Shown here: positions 25,227-33,671 of the stretch, piece after piece
Numbering within the stretch: the stretch's first letter is position 1
How the letters are laid out: every line of letters starts with the position of its first letter
Assembly: GCF_002177135.1 (NCBI RefSeq)
Contig: NZ_MWPH01000001.1
Location: forward strand, 1,178,001-1,242,000
Length of the DNA stretch: 64,000 nucleotides
Source of the DNA: Natronolimnobius baerhuensis
GTDB lineage: Archaea; Halobacteriota; Halobacteria; Halobacteriales; Natrialbaceae
Direction: 5' to 3'
The notes under the pieces: generated by a model
What the model was told of the DNA's origin: nothing
Database searches by the model: none
The model's input: the letters and a program-made list of their open reading frames with translations, nothing else
Made by a program: the position numbers and the translations under genes

Positions 25227-26948
25227 TCAGATCGTCCGCAACAGCGCAAGAGCGTCCCTGAACCCAACATCTCCGGTTTCAGCAAAGTCGAACAGTTGCG
25301 GATTCTCCTGAATCGTATCGCCGTCGATATGCTCGAAGAAAACGGCAACGTCGTCGTGGGTGCTCTGCCCATCACCGGTGATATCGTTGGCTAACCCGTC
25401 GCCTGTCGTATCCTGTGGTTCGTAGCCGCCAACCGAGATCTCCTCACTATCATCGGAGACCGTGACAACGACTTCCGTTGTACCGTCTGATTCTGTCACC
25501 GAAACCGTTTCCGTCACGGTCGTCTCGTCCACCGTCACCGTGACCTCGTGTGTCCCCAGAAACGCCTGCGTCTCGTAGCGCCCGCTCGAGTCGGTCGCAC
25601 CCGATTCGTCGGTCCACCACTGCTCGAAGACGAGGTCCGTGTAGGCGTCGTAGCCAGGTTTCGGCTCCCAGTCCTCGTAGAACAAGGGTGCATCGGCCTC
25701 GTGGCCGTCGAAGTTCTCGCCCCAGTGATCGCCGTCCCAGAGCCCCCACAGCACGAACTGCTCGACCGCCGGGTGACTGTAGACCGTTGTGAGAAACTGA
25801 GACAGGAACTCGCCTTTCGCCTCGTCGCTCTCCCACTCGACGCCCTGTAACTCCTGAAACGTGTCGAACTCGGTAATTCGCAGGCCGACATCGTACTCCA
25901 CGAACTCGTCGAGAATCGAATACACTGCCTCCGGCTCGAGCGTCTCCGCCGCGTCGAAGTGACACTGAAAGCCAATGCCGTCGAGGTCGATGCCTTCCTC
26001 GAGCAGGAACTGAATCTGGTCGTGATACGCCGCCTGCGTGTCCGCGTAGTCGCCCTCGAGCGTGTTGTAGTCATTGACGGCGATACCAACACCCTCGCGG
26101 TCGGCGATGGTTTGTGCGTGGTCGTACCACTCGGCGAGAATCGGCGCGGTAGCTGCTGCGGTCGGCTCGAGTTCCTCGTCCGGCCCCTCCTCGACCGCTG
26201 CGATCAGCGCCGTCTCGTGGAGCACCTCGTTGACGATTTCCCACTCCATGATATCGTCGCCGTAGTGCTCGATGAGATCCTCGATGTGATCGAGTGTGCG
26301 CTCGCGGACGTACTCGGGGTCGTAGTCAGGATCGTCCGCGCCGCCCTCGGGCCAGTCAACCCCCATGGCCTCGACAACGTCCGGCGGGATCGACCACGCG
26401 TTGACGTTACCCCAGAGGCAGGTATGGCCTCGGACGTCAAGGTCGTGCTCGAGCGCCCATGCCGTCGCGTCATTGGCTGGTTGGGGATTGTCATCGAAAA
26501 ACCGCCACTTGTGATGGTCGCCGAGCACGACGGTATTGAATAGTTCTCGCGTGTGCTCGCGATAGGGATCGGTCTCGTCCGCCTCGAGCAACGTCGGCGC
26601 GTCGATTGCGACGCCGAATCCGAACGCGTGCTCGTCCATCTCGACGGCGACGTCGGCGTCAGCGACCCGCTCACCGGAGTCGTCTTCGACGACGACCTCG
26701 AGGTCGCCCGTTCGGTGTGTCTCGATCCGTTCGTCGGCTGCCGATTCCCAGTCATCGCTTGCCGCTTGCGCAGTCGCCGTCTCGCTCGCAGCGCCAAGCA
26801 GCGGGGTTGCCACGCCGAGTGTGGCGAGTAGCTGCATGTACGACCGTCGCTCGAGGGCCGTCTCAGTTTGATCGCGATTCGACGTGATGTCCGAACGCCG
26901 GTCCTCCGCGGCGGCGTCGGTCGTCGGCAAGTGGGTCCGATCAGTCAT
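25227..26948 (-). CDS. Secreted GH10 xylanase with C-terminal dockerin-like module
   Basis: A 573-aa enzyme. Residues 33-62 look like a long Tat signal (LERRSYMQLLATLGVATPLL) after a hydrophilic leader. The GH10 TIM barrel follows: GHTCLWGNVNAW, acid/base E241 in WEIVNEVLHE, GIAVNDYNTLEG, GIGFQCHF, nucleophile E360 in LRITEFDTF, and VLWGLWDGDHW. It should cleave beta-1,4-xylan internally. Some extra beta structure (residues about 455-505) leads to a dockerin-like end (DTTGDGLANDITGDGQSTHD; FDFAETGDVGFRD), about 60% alike to that of the GH9 enzyme. The second calcium loop lacks two usual ligands. TATA-like TTTTAATA lies about 30 nt before the ATG. Confidence 0.93.
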   Translation of the reverse strand: MTDRTHLPTTDAAAEDRRSDITSNRDQTETALERRSYMQLLATLGVATPLLGAASETATAQAASDDWESAADERIETHRTGDLEVVVEDDSGERVADADVAVEMDEHAFGFGVAIDAPTLLEADETDPYREHTRELFNTVVLGDHHKWRFFDDNPQPANDATAWALEHDLDVRGHTCLWGNVNAWSIPPDVVEAMGVDWPEGGADDPDYDPEYVRERTLDHIEDLIEHYGDDIMEWEIVNEVLHETALIAAVEEGPDEELEPTAAATAPILAEWYDHAQTIADREGVGIAVNDYNTLEGDYADTQAAYHDQIQFLLEEGIDLDGIGFQCHFDAAETLEPEAVYSILDEFVEYDVGLRITEFDTFQELQGVEWESDEAKGEFLSQFLTTVYSHPAVEQFVLWGLWDGDHWGENFDGHEADAPLFYEDWEPKPGYDAYTDLVFEQWWTDESGATDSSGRYETQAFLGTHEVTVTVDETTVTETVSVTESDGTTEVVVTVSDDSEEISVGGYEPQDTTGDGLANDITGDGQSTHDDVAVFFEHIDGDTIQENPQLFDFAETGDVGFRDALALLRTI

Positions 26949-27199
26949 CAGTTCTCGTCACTGGTATCAACCCCTGTGTATTAAAATCACTAGTATGTAC
27001 CTTGCAATTTACTTTACGAGGGGTCGCCGTGGCGTCGGTCAGGGTGGCCTTGCAGAGACGAGTTTCAATACACGACCCTCGAGAACGGTCATTCACTGTG
27101 AACCGACGTTTCAGCGGTGCGAGCGACATATCTGAACCGTATTACAGCACACACCGCCGGTGACTGGAACGCCTGAGTTCGGATAGCGTCGAGACGGAT

Positions 27200-28477
27200 T
27201 TAGGAAACGGTGATTTCGACCTCGTGAGTGGTCGTCGTTCCCTCGTTGTCAGTCGCAGCTAGCGCGACCGTGTACGTCCCTGCGGAATCGTACGTGTGCT
27301 CGTTCCACCAGCCACTGGCGGTCGTCCCGTCGCCGAAGTCCCACTCGAGAGAGTCGATCCAGGTCCCAGCGCCCGTGGTATCCTCGACGGCGAACGTGAT
27401 GCGGTCGCCAGCCGACGCCGACGTCGTGCTCTCGTTCATCACGGCGTTCAGGTTGTCATCATCGTCACCTGGGCTGTCGTCGTCACCGGTATCGCCGTCG
27501 TCATCATCGCCATTATCGCCGTTATCACCGTTCTCGCCATCTCCAGGCGGTGTGCCAGATCCGTCGCTCCCGCTGGTGTAGGTCGTTCCGTTGACTGTTA
27601 CGTCGAGGGTATTGTAGGTGACGTCGCCCTGCGTGCCCTGCCAGTACTCGCTGCCGACTTCGATGCCGCTGACCCACAGGTCCTCACTGATACCAACGTT
27701 TTGCGTGAGATAGTCCATGATCTCTGTTAGATCGATCTGTCCCGTGGTCAGGCCGCCGCTAACGCGGAAAATATGGAAGGCTGCGTCCGTGCCGCCGCCC
27801 TCGTTGTAGACCGTCCAGTAGTCGATGGTATTGCCGAACTGGTCGGTCCAGGCGTTGTCTTCGATTGCCCCGCCGTGGCCGTGGTCGTCGCTCCAGTCGA
27901 GCACCAGCATGATCTCGTGGGTGTGGGTTTCGGTCTCCTGAGAGGGCGGTTGCTCCATCAGCCACCACTCCTCGGCGAGGTTCCACTCGCCGCCCGACAC
28001 ATCGAGGTCGACGTCGATGTCGAGAATCAGTTCGTCGACGTTGCCGCGCTGAATCGGGAACGAGTCGGCGCCGCTGTCGTCGCCCCACGGTTTGGTGCCG
28101 AGCAGCACCTGCGGATAGTTCGGCTCACCGCCTGCCGTCGTCCGCGTCTCCCAGTGGTAGCCGTAGCTGCCGTCCTCCGCGAGCCAGCTACACATCTCGA
28201 AGTCGTCGGCGGTCGCTCCCCAGTCGTTGTTGACCAGCAGGAAGTTGCCGTCGCCGACGGTGATCTCGCCAAACGACTCGCAGGTCTCGTCAGCGAGTTC
28301 CTGTCCCGCGGCGAGCGAACTGCCGGCGAGCAAGAACGCACCCGCGCCAGCGCTCGCCTTCAGAAAGCTGCGTCGCGATCCGGCTCCAAGACGGCCGCTC
28401 GAGGACCGTTTCTTCTGACTCTCCAGACTGTTGTTCTCCGCCGGTTCGCCGTCGGAATCAGTGGGTTTGCGTGTCAT
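27200..28477 (-). CDS. Secreted GH12-like endoglucanase with PKD domain
   Basis: A 425-aa protein. The Tat signal is at residues 34-58 (SRRSFLKASAGAGAFLLAG). Residues 64-302 show GH12 features: LVNNDWGA, SYGYHWETRTTAGG, YPQVLLGTKPWG, candidate nucleophile E188 in HEIMLVLDW and candidate acid/base E277 in GIEVGSEYWQG, in a jelly-roll pattern. A Gly/Asp linker (about 303-345) connects to a PKD domain (SLEWDFGDGTTASGWWNEHT, ending YTVALAATDNEG). GH12 enzymes cut beta-1,4-glucans or xyloglucan. The GH12 call is by motif reading only. There is no dockerin-like end. It is in line with the GH10 and GH9 genes, but 250-nt gaps suggest separate promoters. Confidence 0.75.
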   Translation of the reverse strand: MTRKPTDSDGEPAENNSLESQKKRSSSGRLGAGSRRSFLKASAGAGAFLLAGSSLAAGQELADETCESFGEITVGDGNFLLVNNDWGATADDFEMCSWLAEDGSYGYHWETRTTAGGEPNYPQVLLGTKPWGDDSGADSFPIQRGNVDELILDIDVDLDVSGGEWNLAEEWWLMEQPPSQETETHTHEIMLVLDWSDDHGHGGAIEDNAWTDQFGNTIDYWTVYNEGGGTDAAFHIFRVSGGLTTGQIDLTEIMDYLTQNVGISEDLWVSGIEVGSEYWQGTQGDVTYNTLDVTVNGTTYTSGSDGSGTPPGDGENGDNGDNGDDDDGDTGDDDSPGDDDDNLNAVMNESTTSASAGDRITFAVEDTTGAGTWIDSLEWDFGDGTTASGWWNEHTYDSAGTYTVALAATDNEGTTTTHEVEITVS

Positions 28478-28501
28478 AGGTGTACTGCCCGTGCCGGACG
28501 C

Positions 28502-28524
28502 TCACGCGAACTCGAGTCGCGTGA
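28502..28524. promoter_or_regulatory. Strong inverted repeat upstream of the GH12-like gene
   Basis: TCACGCGA-ACTCGAG-TCGCGTGA is a perfect 8-bp dyad with a 7-nt spacer, 25-47 nt before the ATG. It could be an operator overlapping the transcription start, or a stem in a leader if the start is at the AT-rich GAATATAT near 28580. Both readings are inference. Confidence 0.4.
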
Positions 28525-28737
28525 ATCGGTACCCGACCGTAACATCCTGTGCTAGTTACTGACGGACACGGGAAATATATTCTCCATACATAATTAAAAT
28601 TTTCCCAGAATATAGTTGAAGTCAGATGAAAATTAGCGATGGAGACGAGACGCGTTTGACGTCCACCCGGACCGTGACGGCAGCACCTGCGTACCCGTAT
28701 CGAAACCCTTACTCTCCGCTGGCGAGTGTGCTCGGAC

Positions 28738-29022
28738 ATGAGTGAGAGCCCGGACGAAGTCGAGCCGGACGACGTTCGCCACGTTGCAGACCTGGCTCGA
28801 GTCGATCTCGATGACGACGAGATTGACCAGTTTACGCGCCAGTTCGCGGACATTCTGGGGTACTTCGAAACCCTGGATGACGTCCCCGAAGTCGACCGCA
28901 AGGCAGACCTCGCGAACGTGATGCGACCCGACGAGGAACACGACTCCCTCGAGAAAGACGCAGCGCTCCGAAACGCAACCGAAACTGAGGACGGCTACTT
29001 CAAGGGGCCGAACGTTTCCTAA
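28738..29022 (+). CDS. gatC: Asp/Glu-tRNA amidotransferase subunit C
   Basis: A 94-aa GatC. It shows the typical opening VRHVADLARVDLDDDEIDQF, then FADILGYFETLDDVPEVDR and MRPDEEHDS. GatC wraps around GatA and holds the GatCAB complex together, which converts misacylated Glu-tRNA(Gln) or Asp-tRNA(Asn) to the amide. I start at MSESPDEV; a GTG four codons earlier exists. A TATA-like CCTTACTC is about 28 nt upstream. gatA starts 1 nt after the stop, so this is a gatC-gatA operon. gatB is not in the window. Confidence 0.95.
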   Translation: MSESPDEVEPDDVRHVADLARVDLDDDEIDQFTRQFADILGYFETLDDVPEVDRKADLANVMRPDEEHDSLEKDAALRNATETEDGYFKGPNVS

Positions 29023-29023
29023 C

Positions 29024-30295
29024 ATGGCCGAGAACATCTTCATTACCGAGGAGCGAATCGAAGGCGAGAGCGACGGCCCGCTCGCGGACACGACCGTCGC
29101 CGTCAAGGACAACATCTCCACGGAGGGCGTACGCACGACCTGTGGCTCTGCCATGCTCGAGGAGTACGTCCCGCCGTATGACGCGACCGTCGTCTCGCGG
29201 CTGACAGACGCCGGCGCGACCATCGTCGGCAAGACCAACATGGACGAGTTCGGGATGGGCTCGACGACCGAAACCTCCGCGTTCGGCGAGACGGACAACC
29301 CCGCCGCACCGGGGCACGTCCCCGGCGGCTCCTCCGGTGGCTCCGCGGCCGCTGTTGCCGCCGGCGAGGCCGACGTTGCACTCGGCTCCGATACTGGTGG
29401 GTCGATCCGCTGTCCCGCCGCATTCTGTGGCGTCGTCGGCATCAAGCCAACCTACGGGCTCGTCTCGCGCTACGGCCTCGTCGCCTACGGCAACAGCTTA
29501 GAGCAGATCGGCCCCTTCGCGAACACGGTCGAAGACGCGGCATCCCTGCTCGACGTGATCGCCGGCCCCGACAACCACGACGCGACGACTCGAGCGCCGG
29601 ATCTCGAGGGCGAGTCCTACGCCGACGCCGCAACGGGCGACGTCGACGGGCTCCAGATTGGTGTCCCAACGGAACTGCTCGAGGGCGCTGACGAGGGCGT
29701 CGTCGAGACCTTCTGGGAATCGATTGCCGAACTCGAGGCCCAGGGTGCGGCGTATCACGAGGTCTCCCTGCCGTCGGTCGAACACGCCGTCGAAGCCTAC
29801 TACGTGATCGCGATGTCGGAAGCCTCCTCGAATCTCGCACGATTCGACGGCGTCCGCTACGGGCAGTCAGGCGGCTACGACGGCAACTGGAACGAGGCCT
29901 TCGCCAAAGCGCGCAAGGAGGGCTTCGGCGACGAGGTCAAACGCCGCATCCTCCTTGGCACGTACGCACTCTCGGCTGGCTACCACGACAAGTACTACAA
30001 AAAGGCCCAGGACGCCCGCGCGTGGGTCAAACAGGACTTCGACGAGGCACTTGCCGAGGCCGACGTGCTCGCATCGCCGACGATGCCAGTGCCACCGTTC
30101 GAACTCGGCGAAAGTCTGGACGATCCGCTCCAGATGTACCTGGCCGACGCGAACACGGTCCCGGTCAATCTCGCGGATCTGCCCGCGATTTCGGTGCCAG
30201 CGGGCGAGACTGACGGCCTCCCAGTTGGACTCCAACTCGTCGGTCCAGCCTTCGGTGAAGAGCGTCTGATTCAGGCGGCAAGTGCGCTCGAGTAA
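29024..30295 (+). CDS. gatA: Asp/Glu-tRNA amidotransferase subunit A
   Basis: A 423-aa amidase-signature protein. The Ser-cis-Ser-Lys triad is present: K28 in TVAVKDN, S103 in PGGSSGGSAAA and S127 in GSDTGGSIRCP, with the exact 75- and 24-residue spacing of GatA. It hydrolyses glutamine and delivers ammonia to GatB for amidation of misacylated tRNA. The N-terminus is shorter than in bacterial GatA, as usual in haloarchaea. It follows gatC with 1-nt spacing. The Lys-rich AKARKEGFGDEVKRRILLGT and YYKKAQDAR segments are also typical of GatA. Confidence 0.96.
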   Translation: MAENIFITEERIEGESDGPLADTTVAVKDNISTEGVRTTCGSAMLEEYVPPYDATVVSRLTDAGATIVGKTNMDEFGMGSTTETSAFGETDNPAAPGHVPGGSSGGSAAAVAAGEADVALGSDTGGSIRCPAAFCGVVGIKPTYGLVSRYGLVAYGNSLEQIGPFANTVEDAASLLDVIAGPDNHDATTRAPDLEGESYADAATGDVDGLQIGVPTELLEGADEGVVETFWESIAELEAQGAAYHEVSLPSVEHAVEAYYVIAMSEASSNLARFDGVRYGQSGGYDGNWNEAFAKARKEGFGDEVKRRILLGTYALSAGYHDKYYKKAQDARAWVKQDFDEALAEADVLASPTMPVPPFELGESLDDPLQMYLADANTVPVNLADLPAISVPAGETDGLPVGLQLVGPAFGEERLIQAASALE

Positions 30296-30380
30296 GAATC
30301 TCGCTCATTGCAACAAGGGATACACTTTTATCAGTCGTTGTGAATGACACAGCTACTGATCGAGACGCGATTCGCTGACC

Positions 30381-30800
30381 ATGAAACATTCACACAACCA
30401 TACCGTCGAGTTCGAGTTCGACGAGTTCTCCCGGGCCTGTGACCTCGTTGAAGCGTACTTCGATGAGACGATCAACGATGTCGCGCTGCATGCCCCAGTC
30501 TCGCGGCGACAACTCGTCGCCGTCCTCGCGAGAGCGCAGTTATCGGGTCGGCAAATCGAAACTGCGGGACTCACCAGGACTGGTGAGGTTGTCTACCAGT
30601 CCAATCAGGAAACACTGCTCTGGCTGGATGGCGAGTTCTGGACCGATCTTCGCGGTCGCCACCACCTGGAGCCAGACGAGAGTCGCGCCGCACGCGAAGT
30701 TCATCGCCGGATTCTCGAGGCACTCGATGGGGACGTTTCGTACTACAATCGAGAACGAGATCCGTTCGTGTTGATCGAGCAATTCGGCCAGTACGAGTAA
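30381..30800 (+). CDS. Haloarchaeal hypothetical protein
   Basis: A 139-aa protein, soluble, no signal. It has a mixed alpha/beta look: FEFDEFSRACDLVEAYFDET, then SRRQLVAVLARAQLSGRQIE and a middle part with VYQSNQETLLWLDGEFWTDL. The charged C-terminal helix (SRAAREVHRRILEALDGD) ends in DPFVLIEQFGQYE. I do not recognise a named family; codon use and a clear ATG with upstream AT-rich DNA (ACTTTTATCAG, about 50-60 nt before) support a real gene. It follows gatA by 85 nt on the same strand but likely has its own promoter. The adjacent winged-helix gene is convergent. Confidence 0.7.
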   Translation: MKHSHNHTVEFEFDEFSRACDLVEAYFDETINDVALHAPVSRRQLVAVLARAQLSGRQIETAGLTRTGEVVYQSNQETLLWLDGEFWTDLRGRHHLEPDESRAAREVHRRILEALDGDVSYYNRERDPFVLIEQFGQYE

Positions 30801-30831
30801 CGGACCGTCTCAAAGTGGTCGCGGCTGCGAG

Positions 30832-31191
30832 TTACTCTTCGTACGCGAGGTTCATAATCCACTGCGAGAAGGCGTCGCTGTTGGGATCGACTTCCTCTTC
30901 ACCGATAAACGGCGAGAGCATGTCGCCGGCCATCAATAGCCGAAAGTCGAGGTCTCGAGCAGTTGGCGTGATGTGGTAGGTGTTGTGACCGCTGTAGACC
31001 GTCTCCTCGCGGTCGACAAGGTCCTTTTCGACGAGCGCTTCGACAATCCTGCTGCCCTTGCGCGAGGACACGCCCAGTTCCTTCCAGAAGTCACTCTGGT
31101 GAATGCCACCAGTGTCGCGAACGAGTTCGAGACCGGCGCGTTCGTCCTCTGAGAGTTCTGCTTCGGCCGCTGAAATGCTCACAGTGACCAC
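30832..31191 (-). CDS. Winged-helix transcriptional regulator (MarR-like)
   Basis: A 119-aa single-domain DNA-binding protein. The winged helix shows ELSEDERAGLELVRDTGGIH, recognition region KELGVSSRKGSRIVEALVEK and a wing VYSGHNTYHITPTARDLD. The C-terminal 40 residues (LLMAGDMLSPFIGEEEVDP) are helical and probably form the dimer interface. The start codon is GTG; another GTG three codons inside is possible. Archaeal relatives with this layout are usually called helix-turn-helix or MarR/Lrs14-like regulators; the target is unknown. It is convergent with the gene at 30381 and lies about 105 nt downstream of the NRDE gene on the same strand. Confidence 0.8.
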   Translation of the reverse strand: MVTVSISAAEAELSEDERAGLELVRDTGGIHQSDFWKELGVSSRKGSRIVEALVEKDLVDREETVYSGHNTYHITPTARDLDFRLLMAGDMLSPFIGEEEVDPNSDAFSQWIMNLAYEE

Positions 31192-31296
31192 CTCTCCGTG
31201 CCCGTGGCTACAGGCAAGAATGCGTCCATGTCCAACAGAGCGTTCGGGAGCCGCTTAAATGTGCCCTTCGGTGTTCCGACAGCGAGAGCGACCGCC

Positions 31297-32046
31297 CTAG
31301 TCGCCCTCGCGCTCGAGGCGCACGTCCTCGTAGGGGGTCTGACAGGGTGGCCCCGGTGCGAACGCGTATTCCCGGTGATCGGACCCGAGCGCGAGCAACG
31401 ACGACGAGCGCGTGCCGAACCCGTCACCATGAACGCAGACGCCGTACTCGTGATTACCCAGAACAGTCCCAGCGCGCTCGAGCCAGTCCGAGACCGATTC
31501 GTCGCTATCGACGGCGAGGTCACGCCGAACCGCTCGAGCATTCGAAGCCTGCGCTCGAGCGGCCTCGGCCCGGTGCTCGGGAATCGACACGTCGTCATCG
31601 ACGGCCGCGTTGACGACGACGTGGACGCCGGGTTCGAAGTCGATCCGCTCGAGGGAGCCATCCCACTGGAAGCAGTACGCGTCGGCCGCGTCGGCGACGA
31701 CGAGATTGAAGCCATCGTACTCGTTTTTGACAGTCGCGTTCTCGACGACAGTTGCCGCCTCAGCGGCTGACTCGGCCTCGAGAACGTCGCCGACGAGCAG
31801 GCCGCGCGAGCGCTCACCCGCCAGTTCGGCGTCGAGCCAGCGATTCGTGATCCCGGCGAACACACTGTGTTCGTTGTAGCCGATCCAGGTACCGCCCGCT
31901 TCGGAATCCTGCGGGGCGACGATCAGCGGGTCCTCGCGGTAGACTCCCGGCGGCCGCGACTCGCGCTCGAGTGCTTCATCCCGGTTCGCTGCGACAGCGA
32001 CCGGCGCGTCCTCAAACACCTGCCAGGCGAGCGTGAGTGTACACAC
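31297..32046 (-). CDS. NRDE (TANGO2-like) family protein
   Basis: A 249-aa protein of the NRDE family, named for the Asn-Arg-Asp-Glu motif seen here as VAANRDEALERES. The N-terminal MCTLTLAW places Cys2 as a potential Ntn-type nucleophile after Met removal. Other family marks are GGTWIGYNEHSVFAGITNR and SRGLLVGDVLE. Eukaryotic TANGO2 is linked to secretion and heme or lipid handling; the biochemical role in archaea is unclear. The start codon is GTG (GTG TGT ACA). It lies 59 nt downstream of menE on the same strand and could be read through from the menaquinone operon. Confidence 0.9.
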   Translation of the reverse strand: MCTLTLAWQVFEDAPVAVAANRDEALERESRPPGVYREDPLIVAPQDSEAGGTWIGYNEHSVFAGITNRWLDAELAGERSRGLLVGDVLEAESAAEAATVVENATVKNEYDGFNLVVADAADAYCFQWDGSLERIDFEPGVHVVVNAAVDDDVSIPEHRAEAARAQASNARAVRRDLAVDSDESVSDWLERAGTVLGNHEYGVCVHGDGFGTRSSSLLALGSDHREYAFAPGPPCQTPYEDVRLEREGD

Positions 32047-32105
32047 GAGAGAAAGCAGGGGCTGGAGCGTCTTAACTCCCGTTTCAAAATCGCACGCAGG
32101 TAGTG

Positions 32106-33671
32106 CTACCAGTCAGTGACGTCGACGCCGTCCTCGAGCAGTCGTTCGCGAACCGCCTCGCGGTCGACGGTCCCCGACGCAGTTCGGGGCAACGAGTCGG
32201 CGACCGCGAGCGTTTTCGGCCGCTTGAATCCCGCGAGGTGGGCGTCGCAGTGGGTGAGGACTGCCTCGAGGTCGAGGTCCGATGCTGTATCCGCTGGGAC
32301 GACGAGTGCCCCGACCCGTTCGCCCCACTCCGCGTCCTCGAGTCCGAGCACGGCTGCGTCCTCGAGTCCGGCAGACTCGCGCAGCGTGGCGACGACTTCG
32401 CCGGGATCGACGTTCTCGCCGCCGGTGACGATCCGGTCGCTGCGCCGGTTGAGGATCCAGAGGCGGCCACCGTCGTCTCGGTAGCCCACATCGCCGGTGT
32501 GCAGACCGTACTCGCCGAACGCCTCAGCCGTCCGGTCGGCGTCGAGATAGCCCGGCGTCACCGTCGGCCCCGAGACGACGAGTTCGCCGGGGTCGCCACT
32601 CGAGACTGGCTCGCCCCTTTCGTCGACGATAGTCACGTCGGTGGTGACGAGTGGCTGGCCGACCGTTCGTTCGTGGGTTCGAAGGTCCGCCGACGTCGCC
32701 GTCGCCACCTGCGACGCCGTCTCGGTCATTCCATACGTCGGGTACACCGGCATCCCAGCCTCGAGACAGCGCTCGAGCAACTCACTCGAGGCTGGAGCAC
32801 CGCCGAGGAGGACGAATCGCAGCGAGTCAGGAACGTCCCACCTCGCCTCGAGCAGTCGCTTGCACATCGTCGGGACGAGCGAGACACCCGTGATATCGTA
32901 GTTGTCCATCACGCGCTCGCTCTCGCGGGCGTCGAACTTGCGCTGGATGACGACGGTCGTGCCGTACAGCGTTGACCGGAGAAGCGGTGCCAGCCCGCCC
33001 ATGTGGTACATCGGCAGACAACACAGCCAGCGGTCGTCAGGCTCGAGGCCGAGCCGAAACGCCGAGGCCGTTGCACTGGCCACCAGATTTCCGACCGTCA
33101 GCCGAACGATCTTCGGCTCGCCCGACGTGCCCGAGGTGAACATGAGCAGTTGCGTGTCGTCCGGTTCGAGCGCGACGGGATCGAGCGCTGCCTGTTCGGT
33201 TTCTTGGTCCGTCTCGGACTCGAGCGCGTTGCGGATGGATCCAACGCTGGACGCCTCGGCATCGTCGACCGACACCACCGGAACGGAACCGTCACACTGC
33301 TCGAGACTCTCGAGGGCCGTCGACTCAGTTTCGCGCTCACAGATGAGTGCCTCGAGATCGGTGCGCTCGACTTTCGCCGCGAGTTCGGATGGCGTTTCCC
33401 GGACGTTCAGCGGAACGAGCGTGCGACCCCGTCGCATCGCAGCGAAGAGAACGGCCCCAAAGGCCGGCCGCGTATCCATGAGCACGCCGAGTCGGCCATC
33501 CGTGCCAGCACCGGCGTCCTCGAGTGCCTGTACAACTCGGTCGACGCGGCGGTCGAACTCGCGGTACGTCCACGCCCGTTCGGTGTCGGCGTCAATCATC
33601 GCGGTCCGAGTCGGCGTCGTCGCGCCTCGATGCGAGAGCAGGTCTCGAGTGGGCCACTCCGGGGGCATCAT
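32106..33671 (-). CDS. menE: o-Succinylbenzoate-CoA ligase
   Basis: A 521-aa adenylate-forming enzyme. Signatures are LMFTSGTSGEPKIVRLT (P-loop of the ANL superfamily), PTYGMTETASQVA, GLHTGDVGYRDDGGRLWILN, RRSDRIVTGGENVDPGEV, and a C-terminal catalytic lysine in LPRTASGTVDREAV (the motif's usual K position is partly changed; see the conserved GTVDR turn). It activates o-succinylbenzoate to its CoA ester in menaquinone synthesis. The start at 33671 (ATGATG) overlaps the menC stop by 4 nt, so the two are coupled. Assignment to MenE rather than another acyl-CoA ligase rests on the men neighbours. Confidence 0.92.
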   Translation of the reverse strand: MMPPEWPTRDLLSHRGATTPTRTAMIDADTERAWTYREFDRRVDRVVQALEDAGAGTDGRLGVLMDTRPAFGAVLFAAMRRGRTLVPLNVRETPSELAAKVERTDLEALICERETESTALESLEQCDGSVPVVSVDDAEASSVGSIRNALESETDQETEQAALDPVALEPDDTQLLMFTSGTSGEPKIVRLTVGNLVASATASAFRLGLEPDDRWLCCLPMYHMGGLAPLLRSTLYGTTVVIQRKFDARESERVMDNYDITGVSLVPTMCKRLLEARWDVPDSLRFVLLGGAPASSELLERCLEAGMPVYPTYGMTETASQVATATSADLRTHERTVGQPLVTTDVTIVDERGEPVSSGDPGELVVSGPTVTPGYLDADRTAEAFGEYGLHTGDVGYRDDGGRLWILNRRSDRIVTGGENVDPGEVVATLRESAGLEDAAVLGLEDAEWGERVGALVVPADTASDLDLEAVLTHCDAHLAGFKRPKTLAVADSLPRTASGTVDREAVRERLLEDGVDVTDW

